NCBI RefSeq assembly: GCF_002999335.1
Contig: NW_020312102.1
Coordinates: 1 to 64,000, forward strand
DNA: 64,000 nt
Origin: Cyclospora cayetanensis
Lineage: Eukaryota > Apicomplexa > Conoidasida > Eucoccidiorida > Eimeriidae
Direction of reading: 5' to 3'
The notes below the pieces were generated by a model. The model was not told the origin of the DNA and did no database searches. It saw only the letters and a list, made by a program, of their open reading frames with translations. The position numbers and the translations under genes were made by a program. This document shows, one piece after another, positions 48,054 through 57,463 of the stretch (positions within the stretch are counted from its first letter, which is position 1; every line of letters begins with the position of its first letter).

Positions 48054-50721
48054 TCAAGCTGCGGGCAGACCACCAGCCGCTGTTGGCAATCGCCTGAAGA
48101 CGCAGCACAACAACAAGCTCAGCAAAGCACTATCGGGGAGAGCAAAAATGCATCTTAAATGACTAGGAAGGCACCGTGCACATGACCCGCAGTTGATCCA
48201 CACACTAAACCACTAAATGGAGGGAGAGGGAGAGTGGAAGAGAGCCGGAGAGAGTGAGAGACTATGGGGGAGGGACGAAGGAGGGCTGAAGGGGTGAAGC
48301 CGAGGCTGCGACTGCGTCCTTGTGTCTGTCTCTCCCTTTGTTCGTTGCCCTCTTTCAACCAACCCACAGTATATCACACCCACGTGCAAAAAGCCTCTAC
48401 CCATTCACACAAATGCCTGGGAACCGCTCCCCCCCCACCCCCACCCCCCGTAACGCAGCACCAACAATGCATGTGCAAGACATCACCTTGCGCCTTTAAT
48501 GAGAAGCCACGAGAGACAAAGCCTCCCATGAACATTCAGTGCCCAGCCAAGACCCCCTTTGAATGCATCGCTATATACCAAAGGCTACCAGCTGCAGTTC
48601 GAGCACTAAAGCAGCACGAAGGTATACACATGTACATCTGTATGTAGGTGTACTTTCATATGTACATACATACACATCCACCCTGGGCATACGTCTACAT
48701 CCACACACCTAGAATACACAGATATACATACACATATACCTATAGATGTGCATATTAAGGCATGTAGGCACACATACACAGGAGCAGCGTGCTCTTCGTA
48801 GAAACGATCCGCATCCAACCCCGCAACGTCAGTAGAACCCTCTCCCGAAACAGCACTTTGCCGGCACTTGGATAAACCACCATCCACACGTGAAACATCT
48901 GGAGTCAGTCCACCGCGTCCTCTTCCTACCCCGCGTTTCCATCCCTCCCTTAATCGCATTTTAAGGCGAAGTTCAAAGATGCATGGACTCTTGAGAGGAA
49001 CCATACAATAAAGAGAAACTGCATGAGCAACTGCCAGACAACTCCCTCCCCACCCTCGCCCCCCTACCCCTTTCCCCCTATCCCGCCTTTCCATTTTCCC
49101 GCCTACAAAAGCGGCTTTCTCCTCGAAAGAAGAACACCGTTTTTTGTCTGTCCTCTCGCTACCTACCCAGAAGGACAAACTCAGCGCCGGGTTGTATAAG
49201 CACTCCACACTGCTGCACTGATCGCGTCTCACACCCCAAAGCAATCGCGAATTCCATATAGCCACGCTGTCTTTGCGCTTCCTGCGCTGCAGCGGGTGCT
49301 GAGGAAGGGACAGAAGCCACGGAGGAGGCAGCAGGAGACGAATTTGATGTTCGCAGCCTTAGCGTCACCTTCCCACTCTGGCGTACAATCAACTTTCCCA
49401 AACGGCCTGGTGGCAATTCATCCAAGCTAGTTAGCGGCTCACTCCTGCTGCTGCTGCTACTGCTGCTGCTGCTACTGCTGCTGCTGCTGTTGCTGTTGCT
49501 GCTGCTCGCGTTCTTGCGCATGCCGCCTGGGCGCCGCTGCTGCTGCTGCTGCTGCTGTGACTGCTGAGACTGCGACTCGCGATTCACCATAGCTACTCTG
49601 TCCACGGGGGGAAGATGCCGCGGCAATTGCAGCATCAGGAAGGGACCGCCGCTCAAACCAGCGTCTGATCCACAAGCAGCAGCTACACCCTGTGCCGCTG
49701 CTGCACGAAGCACTTCAGCCACCGTTGTGGGGGAACTCTGCTCCTGCTGACAAAAAAATCAGACAAACACACCCCACACACAGGTACACATACAGACACA
49801 TACAGACAGACAGGAACAGACATACAGACATAAAGACAGACACACAGACAGACACACAGACAGACAGACATAAAGACAGACAGACATACATACACACACA
49901 CAGGCAGACACATAGACACAGAGTTACACAGACCAACACACAGACAGACATGCATACATAAACAGGCCCAATAGGCACTTTATGGCGCAGTTTCCGAGAT
50001 GCCTGGGTTGTTTTCGCTGCAGGTGCTACTTGTGAGGAGATGCATGCGGAAATGGAGCGGGCGTTGTCTCTGTGCGTTGGACCCCCCTCGCAGCGGTGAC
50101 AGCAATCGACGAGGCTAGAAACTTTCACAGCAGCAAGAGCAGAAAAAGGCACATGGAGGAGTGGTAGTAGCATGAACCTGGCGAGGTGAGACAGGGGGCA
50201 CTGAGGAGGTTGGGAGAATTGGCAGACCTTATGGAAGGGAAGCGAGAGAGGGCTGTAGATGAAGCTGTCTTCTTGAGTAGCACTGAGAGACGCCAGCGTG
50301 ACACCTCGTTTCTGCTGCTGCTGCTGTTGATGGTGGCTGTGGTTGTGCTGCTGCTGCTGGAAAGTTGCGGCTCCTTCTTCGCTCTGCTGCAGAAGTTTGC
50401 TCCTTTTCTCTTCATCCGTCAGTAGTTGCTGCTTCGACTTTATTCCCTGCAGCCTCTGTGGCGACTGCTGCTGCTGCTGCTCCCCCTTGCGGCGCAGGTG
50501 CTCTTCAGTCTTGAGCCGGAGAAGATCTGCAGGTCGGCTCGTCTGTTGCGACTGCTTCAGCTGCTGCTGAAGCGGCGCTGCATTCAGCAGCATTCCAGCA
50601 AGAGAGAGTTCTCTTGCCTCGGAAGAGCTTGTAGCAGGTGCAGTGACGGGCAGTGTTTGGAGGGCACGTGTTGTAGAAGCGGCTGAAACATTGGGTGTGA
50701 AGCGGAAGCGCTGTTGTTGCG

Positions 50722-50767
<46 letters not shown>

Positions 50768-51439
50768 CTGCATCTGCTGCGAGGACGTTCTCGGAAAACG
50801 GGGGAGTGTTGCATGAGGTGGTCGCACAGTCTGCTGCTGTTGCTGCTGGTGCATCTGCAGTAGCAGCAGCCTGCTTGGCGTGCGGGTAAGAAGCGCAGGA
50901 GGCACTTGTGTGGCGTTGAAGCCATTGGAAGCTTGCTGATGCTGTAGAGAAGGCTGTTCGGGTTCGCTTTGCGCGTCGAGGAGCTGCTGCTGCTGCTCTT
51001 CTTGCGGCTGCGGCTGCTGCTGCTCTTCTTGCGGCTGCGGCTGCTGCTGCTCTTGTTGGACGTCTTCTTCTTCATCAGAAGAGTGAGCAAGCCTTCGCAG
51101 ACGTCTGCAGCGCGGCTGTCTGTGCCTTCCTGTTGCTTCAGATGCTCGCGTGGACGGCGGCATGGCGTGGGGTGCAGCTGGCAACAGCCGTTCTTGGGGA
51201 GACTGGGAGTCATCAGCAGGGGTCTGTGAGACGTTTGCAGCCAGCTGCAGCTGAGATTGCGAAGTCGAGAGGTCTGCCACGCTGCTCGGAGGGGAATCAA
51301 GGGAGCATGGGAAGCTTTCCCTCTCTCCGAAGATGGCCCCTTCCGAGTTTAGCGCTTGCTGCGGCTCGCAACTGCCCCCATCTGCCCCAAGGCGACGATC
51401 TCTCGAACCTGCTCCCTTCCTCTCCTTCTCCTTTGCCAT
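48054..51439 (-). CDS. POLR3D: RPC4/POLR3D, RNA polymerase III subunit, 3 or more exons
   Basis: RPC4 (yeast Rpc53) pairs with RPC5 in RNA polymerase III and helps initiation and termination of tRNA and 5S transcription. Exons: 51439-50228, 49743-49163, 48162-48054 (1902 nt from the first in-frame ATG, 633 codons plus stop). The conserved C-terminal module is spread over exons 2 and 3: [16 protein letters not shown]; then [20 protein letters not shown]; then [20 protein letters not shown]; then EFVLLG|S joined to [17 protein letters not shown], which parallels the VLGH...LVCSPDFESLL ending of RPC4. The N-terminal half is Gln/Ser-rich and low in complexity. The open frame extends upstream of the ATG to a TGA near 51,563 and includes VRLSSLRERGGASF, similar to the RLPSIRSRD segment of human RPC4. 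A further upstream exon with the true start is therefore likely. The last intron is about 1 kb. Confidence 0.85.
49445..49555 (-). repeat. (AGC/CAG)n tract in POLR3D exon 2
   Basis: CTG/CTA repeats on the plus strand encode a Ser/Asn run and a Gln run in POLR3D. Similar Gln-coding tracts lie at about 50,315-50,360, 50,460-50,480, 50,715-50,780 and 50,985-51,060 in exon 1. Confidence 0.85.
49765..49960 (-). repeat. CAGACA repeat in POLR3D intron 1
   Basis: CAGACA/CATACA repeats on the plus strand; TGTCTG/TGTATG on the POLR3D sense strand. The array is inside the intron 49744-50227 and ends about 20 nt before its 3' splice site. Confidence 0.9.
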
Positions 51440-51800
51440 TTCGTCTTGAAATGCAGAAACGCGCGTGGCTACGTCTCGAAGGGCGAAGGAGGCCCCTCCT
51501 CGCTCGCGGAGGGATGACAGCCGCACGTCGATGGCAGCTTTCTGGCTTCCCCCGCTGGCCCTTCAAGCCGAAGATTGCCGTTTTCTAGGTGTCGAAAGCC
51601 TCCATATATATATTTATATGCGAGAAGGCGCTTAGAAAAAAGAATGCGCGATCAACGAAGCTGCGACGTTTCTGTTTTTGCTGTGCAAGAGGGAGGGAGG
51701 GGGGAAGCGAGAGGGGGGCCCCCCGAGCGCAAGGGGCCCCCCGAGCGCAGGGGGCCCCCCTCCCTCCCCCCTTCCCCGCCCAGTAGAGGATCCTCCCCGC

Positions 51801-51832
51801 GAACAACGAACGGGGGCCCCCGTTCGTTGTTC
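51801..51832. repeat. Perfect 32-bp palindrome
   Basis: GAACAACGAACGGGGG is followed directly by its exact reverse complement CCCCCGTTCGTTGTTC. The next outer bases (C and T) no longer pair. It lies roughly 360 bp upstream of the POLR3D first in-frame ATG and 660 bp upstream of the S10 start. Confidence 0.95.
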
Positions 51833-52021
51833 TTGCTATAAATAGCACCCCTTTTATCTGCGCTACCGCCTCCCTTCCTCTCTTTCCTCTCCAAACAATA
51901 AAGGATCCTTTTCCTCTGCATGTTCTCCTCCTTTTTAAAGGCCATCGGCTTCGCCAGGATCGCCCCTCGCTCTCCTCTTTAGACTCAAGCTGCGCATGCG
52001 CACTTTTACCCATCCAGGGAT

Positions 52022-52202
52022 CTCCATACAGTACACACAAAGACACACAGATAAACACACACACACGCATGTACATACGTACACATATACATACACATGC
52101 ATACACATACATGCATCCATACAGACATACATGAACATATACACACATATGTATATACATATATACATGTACATATATACATATACATACATATACACAT
52201 AA
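52022..52202. repeat. CATA/CACA simple repeat
   Basis: ACACA, ACATA and TATACATA repeats upstream of the S10 gene. No coding sense; ORFs over it are repeat artefacts. Confidence 0.9.
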
Positions 52203-52488
52203 TTTCCAGCAGGAGCGCGGCGACGCTTCTTTGGTTTCTATAAAGTTCGGTATTCCGAATTGCCTGCCTGCCGAATTGCCTGCCTCTCCCCTCCGCAGGT
52301 TACTGGCTGCATACATATATATATATAGTGTACTGCTCTGCATGCATCCTTGTAGGCCAGCAGAGGGTGCCGCCACCAGCGGCACGCGTAAAAGCCACCC
52401 CTGAGGGGGCCCTTGGGAGGGGGCCCCCTTCCTCCCCTTCCCCCTCCCTATTCCTCGCCCGTGGCGTCTTCGCGAGCTTTTCACGTCC

Positions 52489-52793
52489 ATGGATACGCGC
52501 TCAGCAGAAGCAGTCTCTTTCTCGCTGCAGCCGCAAGTGCTGCTGCTGCTGCCGCTGCTGGGGGGACTGCTGCTAGGCTTAGTGGCGAGCGCTCCTCCTG
52601 CCTTGGCCTTTACTGCGCCTCAACAACGCAGCGAAGGCTTCGTGGCATCCGCCAGCCTGCGCCTTACCTTTCAACGCGTTCCTCTGCCCTTTAACACAGC
52701 AGCCTACAGGGACGCCTCTCTTGCGAGGAGGCTGTACAGTGGCGTCGGAAACAGCGAAACATCCGTCGACAGCAGCACTAGCAGCAGTACTAG

Positions 52794-52837
<44 letters not shown>

Positions 52838-54864
52838 CTATCAGCAGCACTAGCAGCAGCACTAGCAGCAGTACTAGCGGCAGCATGAGTAGTAGCAGCC
52901 ACAGAGACAGAGGCGTTCTGGCGTCCAGACGGAGCGGGAAGCGCGTGCAGCTGCATCCGCACGTCTCCCATCGCTACATACACTCCAGGAGGGAGGAGCA
53001 CTTGAAGAAACACTTTCGCAGAGTGTCGGCGAGCTCTCCTGAGGGGGCTGAGACGCTCGCTGCAATAGCTGCAAGAAAAGCAGCACCGGCAGCTACCCTT
53101 GCCGAGCGAGCAGCCACAGAATCTGAAAATGCTGCTGCGTTCGCATGGCCAAGGGGTTGCTTCCTCAGGATTCGTCTGACTGCTCCGCGAGCTGACGACT
53201 TAGCAGAGACCCTTAGACGCCTAGAGGCAGCTCTGCAGCAGCTGAACGCCCTTGTAGCGAGGCAGCAACAACAGGAGCAACAGCAGCAGGAACGACAGGA
53301 GCAGGAGCAACAGCAGCAGGAAGGACAGGAGGAGGAGAAAGCGCCGGCGTTTTTGCTGTCAGTTGCCTGTCTCCCGACGCAGCGCAGAGTGCTCACGCTG
53401 TTGCGGTCCCCCTTCAAACACAAAGACAGCAGAGAGCAGTATGAATTGCTGCAGCGGAAACTTTTGGTGGACGTCCACCTTAGTGCAGAGTTGCTGCGTT
53501 ACCTCAAGAAGAAGCAGCAGCAGAGCGCTGGCAGTCGCAGGGACGGGGGTGCTGGTGAAAAAAGCACTGTTGGAGATTGCCCGATGGAGTCTCTTAAGCG
53601 GCTGCGCTCACACATGCGACTCTTCCGCCGACATTTCGGATTTCTCTTGCAGCGGCAGGAGGGACTGCAGCAGCACGAGGAGGAAAAAAAAGAGGAATGG
53701 CAGCAGCCTGAGCACGCGTTGTTGAATCGTGAGAAGGCTCTTGAGGACGCGGTGTATAGGGAGCTGCAACAAATGCCTTTGCAGGATGTGCAGCTGGCTA
53801 GTGCTCCTTTCCTGCACTTGCCTACCTTTTTGAGTGTCAGCATGCCCGAGAGAGTCGGCGCTTCCGCCTACTTCGACATGTATGTACACCCGGAAAAGCT
53901 GAGGCGTATCTGGCACCGCCTAGGGATGCGCACCCAGTGGATATCTAAATACCGACTGTATCAACGGGTACGACTGAGGACGCCTAGCGAAAGCTGCCAA
54001 CTAGCCGCAGTCAGCTCTTCCTCCTCGAGCAAGCAGGCCACATACACATACACACGTGCACATACACATACACACACAGACACACATACACATACAGACA
54101 CACATACACATACACACAAAGAAACATCCAGGTCGCCTGGAGGATCTGTTTCGCAGTGTTGCCGCCGACAAGAGGCATGTTGTGCAAGCTTGCATCTCAC
54201 TGCCAAAAGGCCCTTCAGACACATGCAGCGACGGCTACCACTAGCCAGATAACGGTGGACCCCATGAACGTCAGAAAGAGCACCCTCCCTGGCTAGCGAT
54301 TCCTCTAGCGTGCTTATTTTTTGTGGGAACCTTTTTGATCTCAGGAGATGGAGAAGAAGGAAAAGCTGATAGACGAGCTGCTACATCCCAAGTTTCGCTT
54401 CGACCGTTTACTCCGGTGGCCGTCGGACTTTGATTCTTTGCGGATGAAGCAGATCCCCGAGCTCGAGAAGATGCTTCGAATGTGCGGGCAGCTTTAGACA
54501 AGAGCGCAAAACAGCGGGCAGTACAGAATAGGGTGAAAAAGCAGGAAACGCCTGGCGGGAGAGTTCAGACGAGAGGAAACGGCAGGAGTGGCTCGGTCGC
54601 CTCCGGATGTGCGATGATTTGTGTGTGTGTGTGTGTGTTTGCATGTGTATGTGTGTATGTCTATATGTGTATGTGTGTATGTCTATATGTGTATGTGTAT
54701 GTGTGTGGTTTACGCTTCACAGCGCAAAGATGTACAGACAGCAGCGCCTGGCCCGCGCGCGAAGAGGAGAGGCTCCCTTTGAGCCCAAAGTGCGCCTTTT
54801 TGGAGACTTTCAGCTTCCAGATGATTTGCCAGATCCGAAGGACGAAGAAACATCCGCCTCTTAA
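52489..54864 (+). CDS. Bacterial-type ribosomal protein S10, apicoplast-type leader, 4 exons
   Basis: Small-subunit protein uS10 of an organellar ribosome. Exons: 52489-53967, 54122-54178, 54345-54481, 54723-54864 (1815 nt, 604 codons plus stop). The start has a hydrophobic signal peptide (VLLLLPLLGGLLLGLVASAP) ending ALAFTAPQQR, a typical apicoplast signal-cleavage context with Phe. A Ser/Thr-repeat and Arg-rich stretch follows. The S10 core begins at about residue 225 (FLRIRLTAPRADDLAETLRR) and continues after a Gln/Glu insert with LPTQRRVLTLLRSPFKHKDS, REQYELLQRKLLVDV (bacterial S10: LPTKKEVYTVLRSPHVNKKS). The C-terminal half has no recognised domain and adds about 230 residues to a normally 100-residue protein. 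Exons 2-4 rest on splice sites and phase only; exon 2's AAAG acceptor and GTTGTG donor are weak. If unspliced, the first frame would run through a CA repeat to 54,252. Confidence 0.82.
52775..52885 (+). repeat. 12-bp AGCAGCACTAGC-type repeat encoding Ser/Thr tract in S10
   Basis: Tandem AGCAGCACTAGC-type units with small variants, read as Ser-Ser-Thr-Ser in the leader region of the S10 protein. Other frames give poly-Leu/Val and poly-Ala artefacts. Confidence 0.9.
54040..54118 (+). repeat. CA repeat in S10 intron 1
   Basis: ACATACACA/CACACA repeat directly before the proposed 3' splice site at 54,121. Unlike the other intronic arrays, the sense strand is CA-rich here. Confidence 0.85.
54617..54708 (+). 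repeat. TG repeat in S10 intron 3
   Basis: TGTGTATGTG/TCTATATGTG repeat on the sense strand, ending about 14 nt before the 3' splice site of the intron 54482-54722. Confidence 0.9.
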
Positions 54865-57463
54865 CTCTCTGCGTACCAAGGCAGGAGGGGTTGGGGAGAA
54901 GGCCATGAGGCTATGCAGAGAGTCTCTGTAGAGAGTCTCTGCATAGCCATAGGCCACGCAAGTTTCCGGTGATTTTTTCCGCATGGCATGGCAATTCTGG
55001 GGAGGCGGAAGCAATAACGCCGTCAGTCGAGTAATCAAAAGAGCTTCATCGCTCTCGGCAGCGCTAGAGTGTAGGTGCAGCTCTGGCAAGTCAGAGAGAG
55101 ACCTTGTACAAGAAAAGGCAGTACAAACGACTCGCGGGGAGTTCCTTCACTGCACAATTCGCTGCCTTCATTCCTCCTCCCTCCCCCCTCCCATACACCC
55201 CTAAGCACATGTTGGACCTAGAGGCTACTGTGTCTACTGGCTTGGCTAGGGATAGCCGCAAGGCGAAAGTTTACGGCCCGCAGTTCTTGATGTAGGCTGT
55301 TGGCCGTTGCCATGAGGCAGCTCCGTCTTAGCAGCTTGATTTAGTCCTCTGTCTGTACGCATAACCCAGAGGTAGACGGCTCAACACAAAAGACAGCAGA
55401 TAGGTGGCTTATGGCTGCTCAAGGCCTCCCGCCTCCCCACGCCTGGGCTCGGTGGAGCGACACGCCCCCCTCTCCCTAATTGCGGGTCCTGCATCAGGCA
55501 GCAGAAATATCAAAAATACAAATGGGCTTTTTCGTGCTGCATTATGAGCTCGGCTTTCATGGTTTTCGCCGCTGCGCTATCAAGGATTGGCCCTTCATAG
55601 CGGGGGGCCCTTGCACAAGGTCACCTTGGCGGCTGTGCGTATTAAGCGACTGGAGGGAGTTCGCCACTCCGTGTGCGCTTACAAACGTTTACATGCAGTG
55701 CAGGTTGAAAAAAGCTCTGGTTTTCGCCATTATTTCAGTGCTTAAGCCCCCACACTCGTGCGAGCTGCAAAACGCTCGCACGCACTCACGACGGCAGCCT
55801 GGGGCCCTTGCAGCGCTGGAAGCGAAATTCGGAAACTTGGGAAAGCTGGCTTTCGCGAGTCATCTGTATTTGACGGTTGCGGCACATTCACTTCAATAGG
55901 TCTCTTGCTAGTGCTTGAAAGGGACAGCGGACCGTGGTGAGACATGAAGTATTTTGAATCCTGGGCTGGACTGGGGGGAGCAAGACACCACGCAAATGCG
56001 TCGTCCACAAGCCTTCATTTAGATTAAAATCATCATTTTCTGGGTCCTGCGGGTGGCATTATACCAAAGAGGCACCCGAAGGATGGTTTGTACATCTCCC
56101 TAATTGGACACCGTCTGGATTTAGCTCGCTTTCCCATTCCCCATTCTCTAAGCCCTATCGCCAGCTTCCCTCACCCAACAGCTGAGACCCCACGCGCAGC
56201 AGTCGAAATGCTGTCGGAAACTTCCTGTTCCCTGCTACCTCGTAGGATGTGCCAGCACCTGCAGGCCTGAAGCGCCTTTAAGCGAGGCATTTCAGAAGCC
56301 GGTAGAGCCCCGCATCCCGATAAGGTGTTTAGACACACGACTGCTAGGGTCACATATATGCGGAAGTGCAGGTTCTGAGCCAAAAAAACGGTTTCTCGCG
56401 GCTAGTTCAGGGTTTCTGAGGCAGGCTAGGACCCCCTTTGATCTGCTCTTCCAATTGTTTTCCGATTCCAGGGTCACTTCTTTGGTCACGTATCCAGACT
56501 CGTGTATTGTACCAAGCCACTTTTTACAAGAGGCCGTCCTCGTGTCGGCTCGTCACAGGCCGCCCACGACACTGAGGGCTCTCTCCTGTCCAGTACAAAG
56601 CGCTCCTCCGAGAGAGAAACTGTATACCGAGTTTAAAGGGGTCGTCCGTCCCTCTGCTGCCAAGGGCCCACCCCACCTTCGCCTCTTCTCAAAAGCGCTC
56701 AGGCAACACAAAACAGATTTACTGTACTGCCGAGAAGCCTAAATAGGAAATACGACTGGAGCCATGCTAAAAGAGGCACGCATTCGTAGTGGGGGCTCCT
56801 GCGTCTTCTTTGCCGTTTGCTTTATTTCCATGTCACCCTTGCTTGATTCGTGTGGTTTGTCCCTTCATCCCCTTCGTGGCTTCTGAGCTCCGCTTCCTTT
56901 GCGATCTATGAAGGCCACGTCCTTCCTTTCGCTGCATTTTGCCATTCTTGCCATGTTGGTACTCCATCTGCTTCCATCCAAAAGGCTTTTCTGCGTGATC
57001 TGGCCAAGCCTCTACCTCCCTCCATCTGATGCCTCTCTCCATCTGATTAAAACCTACTACCAATCCTGTTTTTATCTCTTGGCTGCGTGCACCGAGCCCT
57101 CGGCATGCCGGTTGAGGCTTTTTGTCTCGGCACTTCGCTCCTGCCCTCTCCTAGCGTCAGTGCGTCTGGCTGTAACCCCTCGTTTCTCCTCTGCCTCTCT
57201 TCTGCAAGAAGCGCACATGGCCTACTGCGTCGCTGAATGAGGCCTTCCTCCCCAGGTTCTTGGGCAGGCAAAAGCCCAAGCCGGCCTAGCTGGTAGCACA
57301 GGGTGTCTCAGACTGTGCGCGATGACGCTTAGTGCTTCGAGCTCACGTCTCTGCATGCGCTGGCTCTCCACGATGTGAGAACGGCGTCTGAGGCTCACAC
57401 ACCACACGTCTGTGCTGCACCTCTAGTGTCGCTGCCTCTCCTGCTGCTGCTGCTGTGTTACAG
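54865..57463. other. Intergenic between S10 and the TPR gene, possible small gene
   Basis: A hairpin lies at 54,911-54,950. An ATG at 54,983 opens MAWQFWGGGSNNAVSRVIKR, and a later frame ends TGLARDSRKAKVYGPQFLM at about 55,293 after a strong pyrimidine-rich acceptor (CCCTCCCATACACCCCTAAG). Together they suggest a small spliced plus-strand gene at 54,983-55,295, but I could not join the exons in phase. A 139-codon ORF at 55,480-55,899 is unsupported. From 55.9 to 57.4 kb nothing was recognised, though the first exon of the TPR gene should lie near its end. Confidence 0.4.
54911..54950. other. Hairpin at the S10 3' flank
   Basis: GGCTATGCAGAGA pairs with TCTCTGCATAGCC, and the inner bases also largely pair, giving a nearly complete 40-bp palindrome with a central TAG and one internal mismatch. 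It starts about 45 bp after the S10 stop codon, so it could mark the transcript end. Confidence 0.7.

Larger units (their letters stand above)
51527..52488. promoter_or_regulatory. Divergent intergenic region between POLR3D and S10
   Basis: Both promoters must lie here (inference). The region holds tandem GGGGCCCCCCGAGCGCA units at about 51,715-51,765, a perfect 32-bp palindrome at 51,801-51,832, a CATA repeat at about 52,022-52,202 and TATATA runs at 51,604-51,620 and 52,314-52,328. A 302-codon minus ORF across this region is low in complexity and is judged spurious. Confidence 0.55.

Noticed and set aside
51585..52490. 302-codon minus-strand ORF
   Set aside because: Made of CATA repeats and GGGGCCCC units, and includes no conserved segment.
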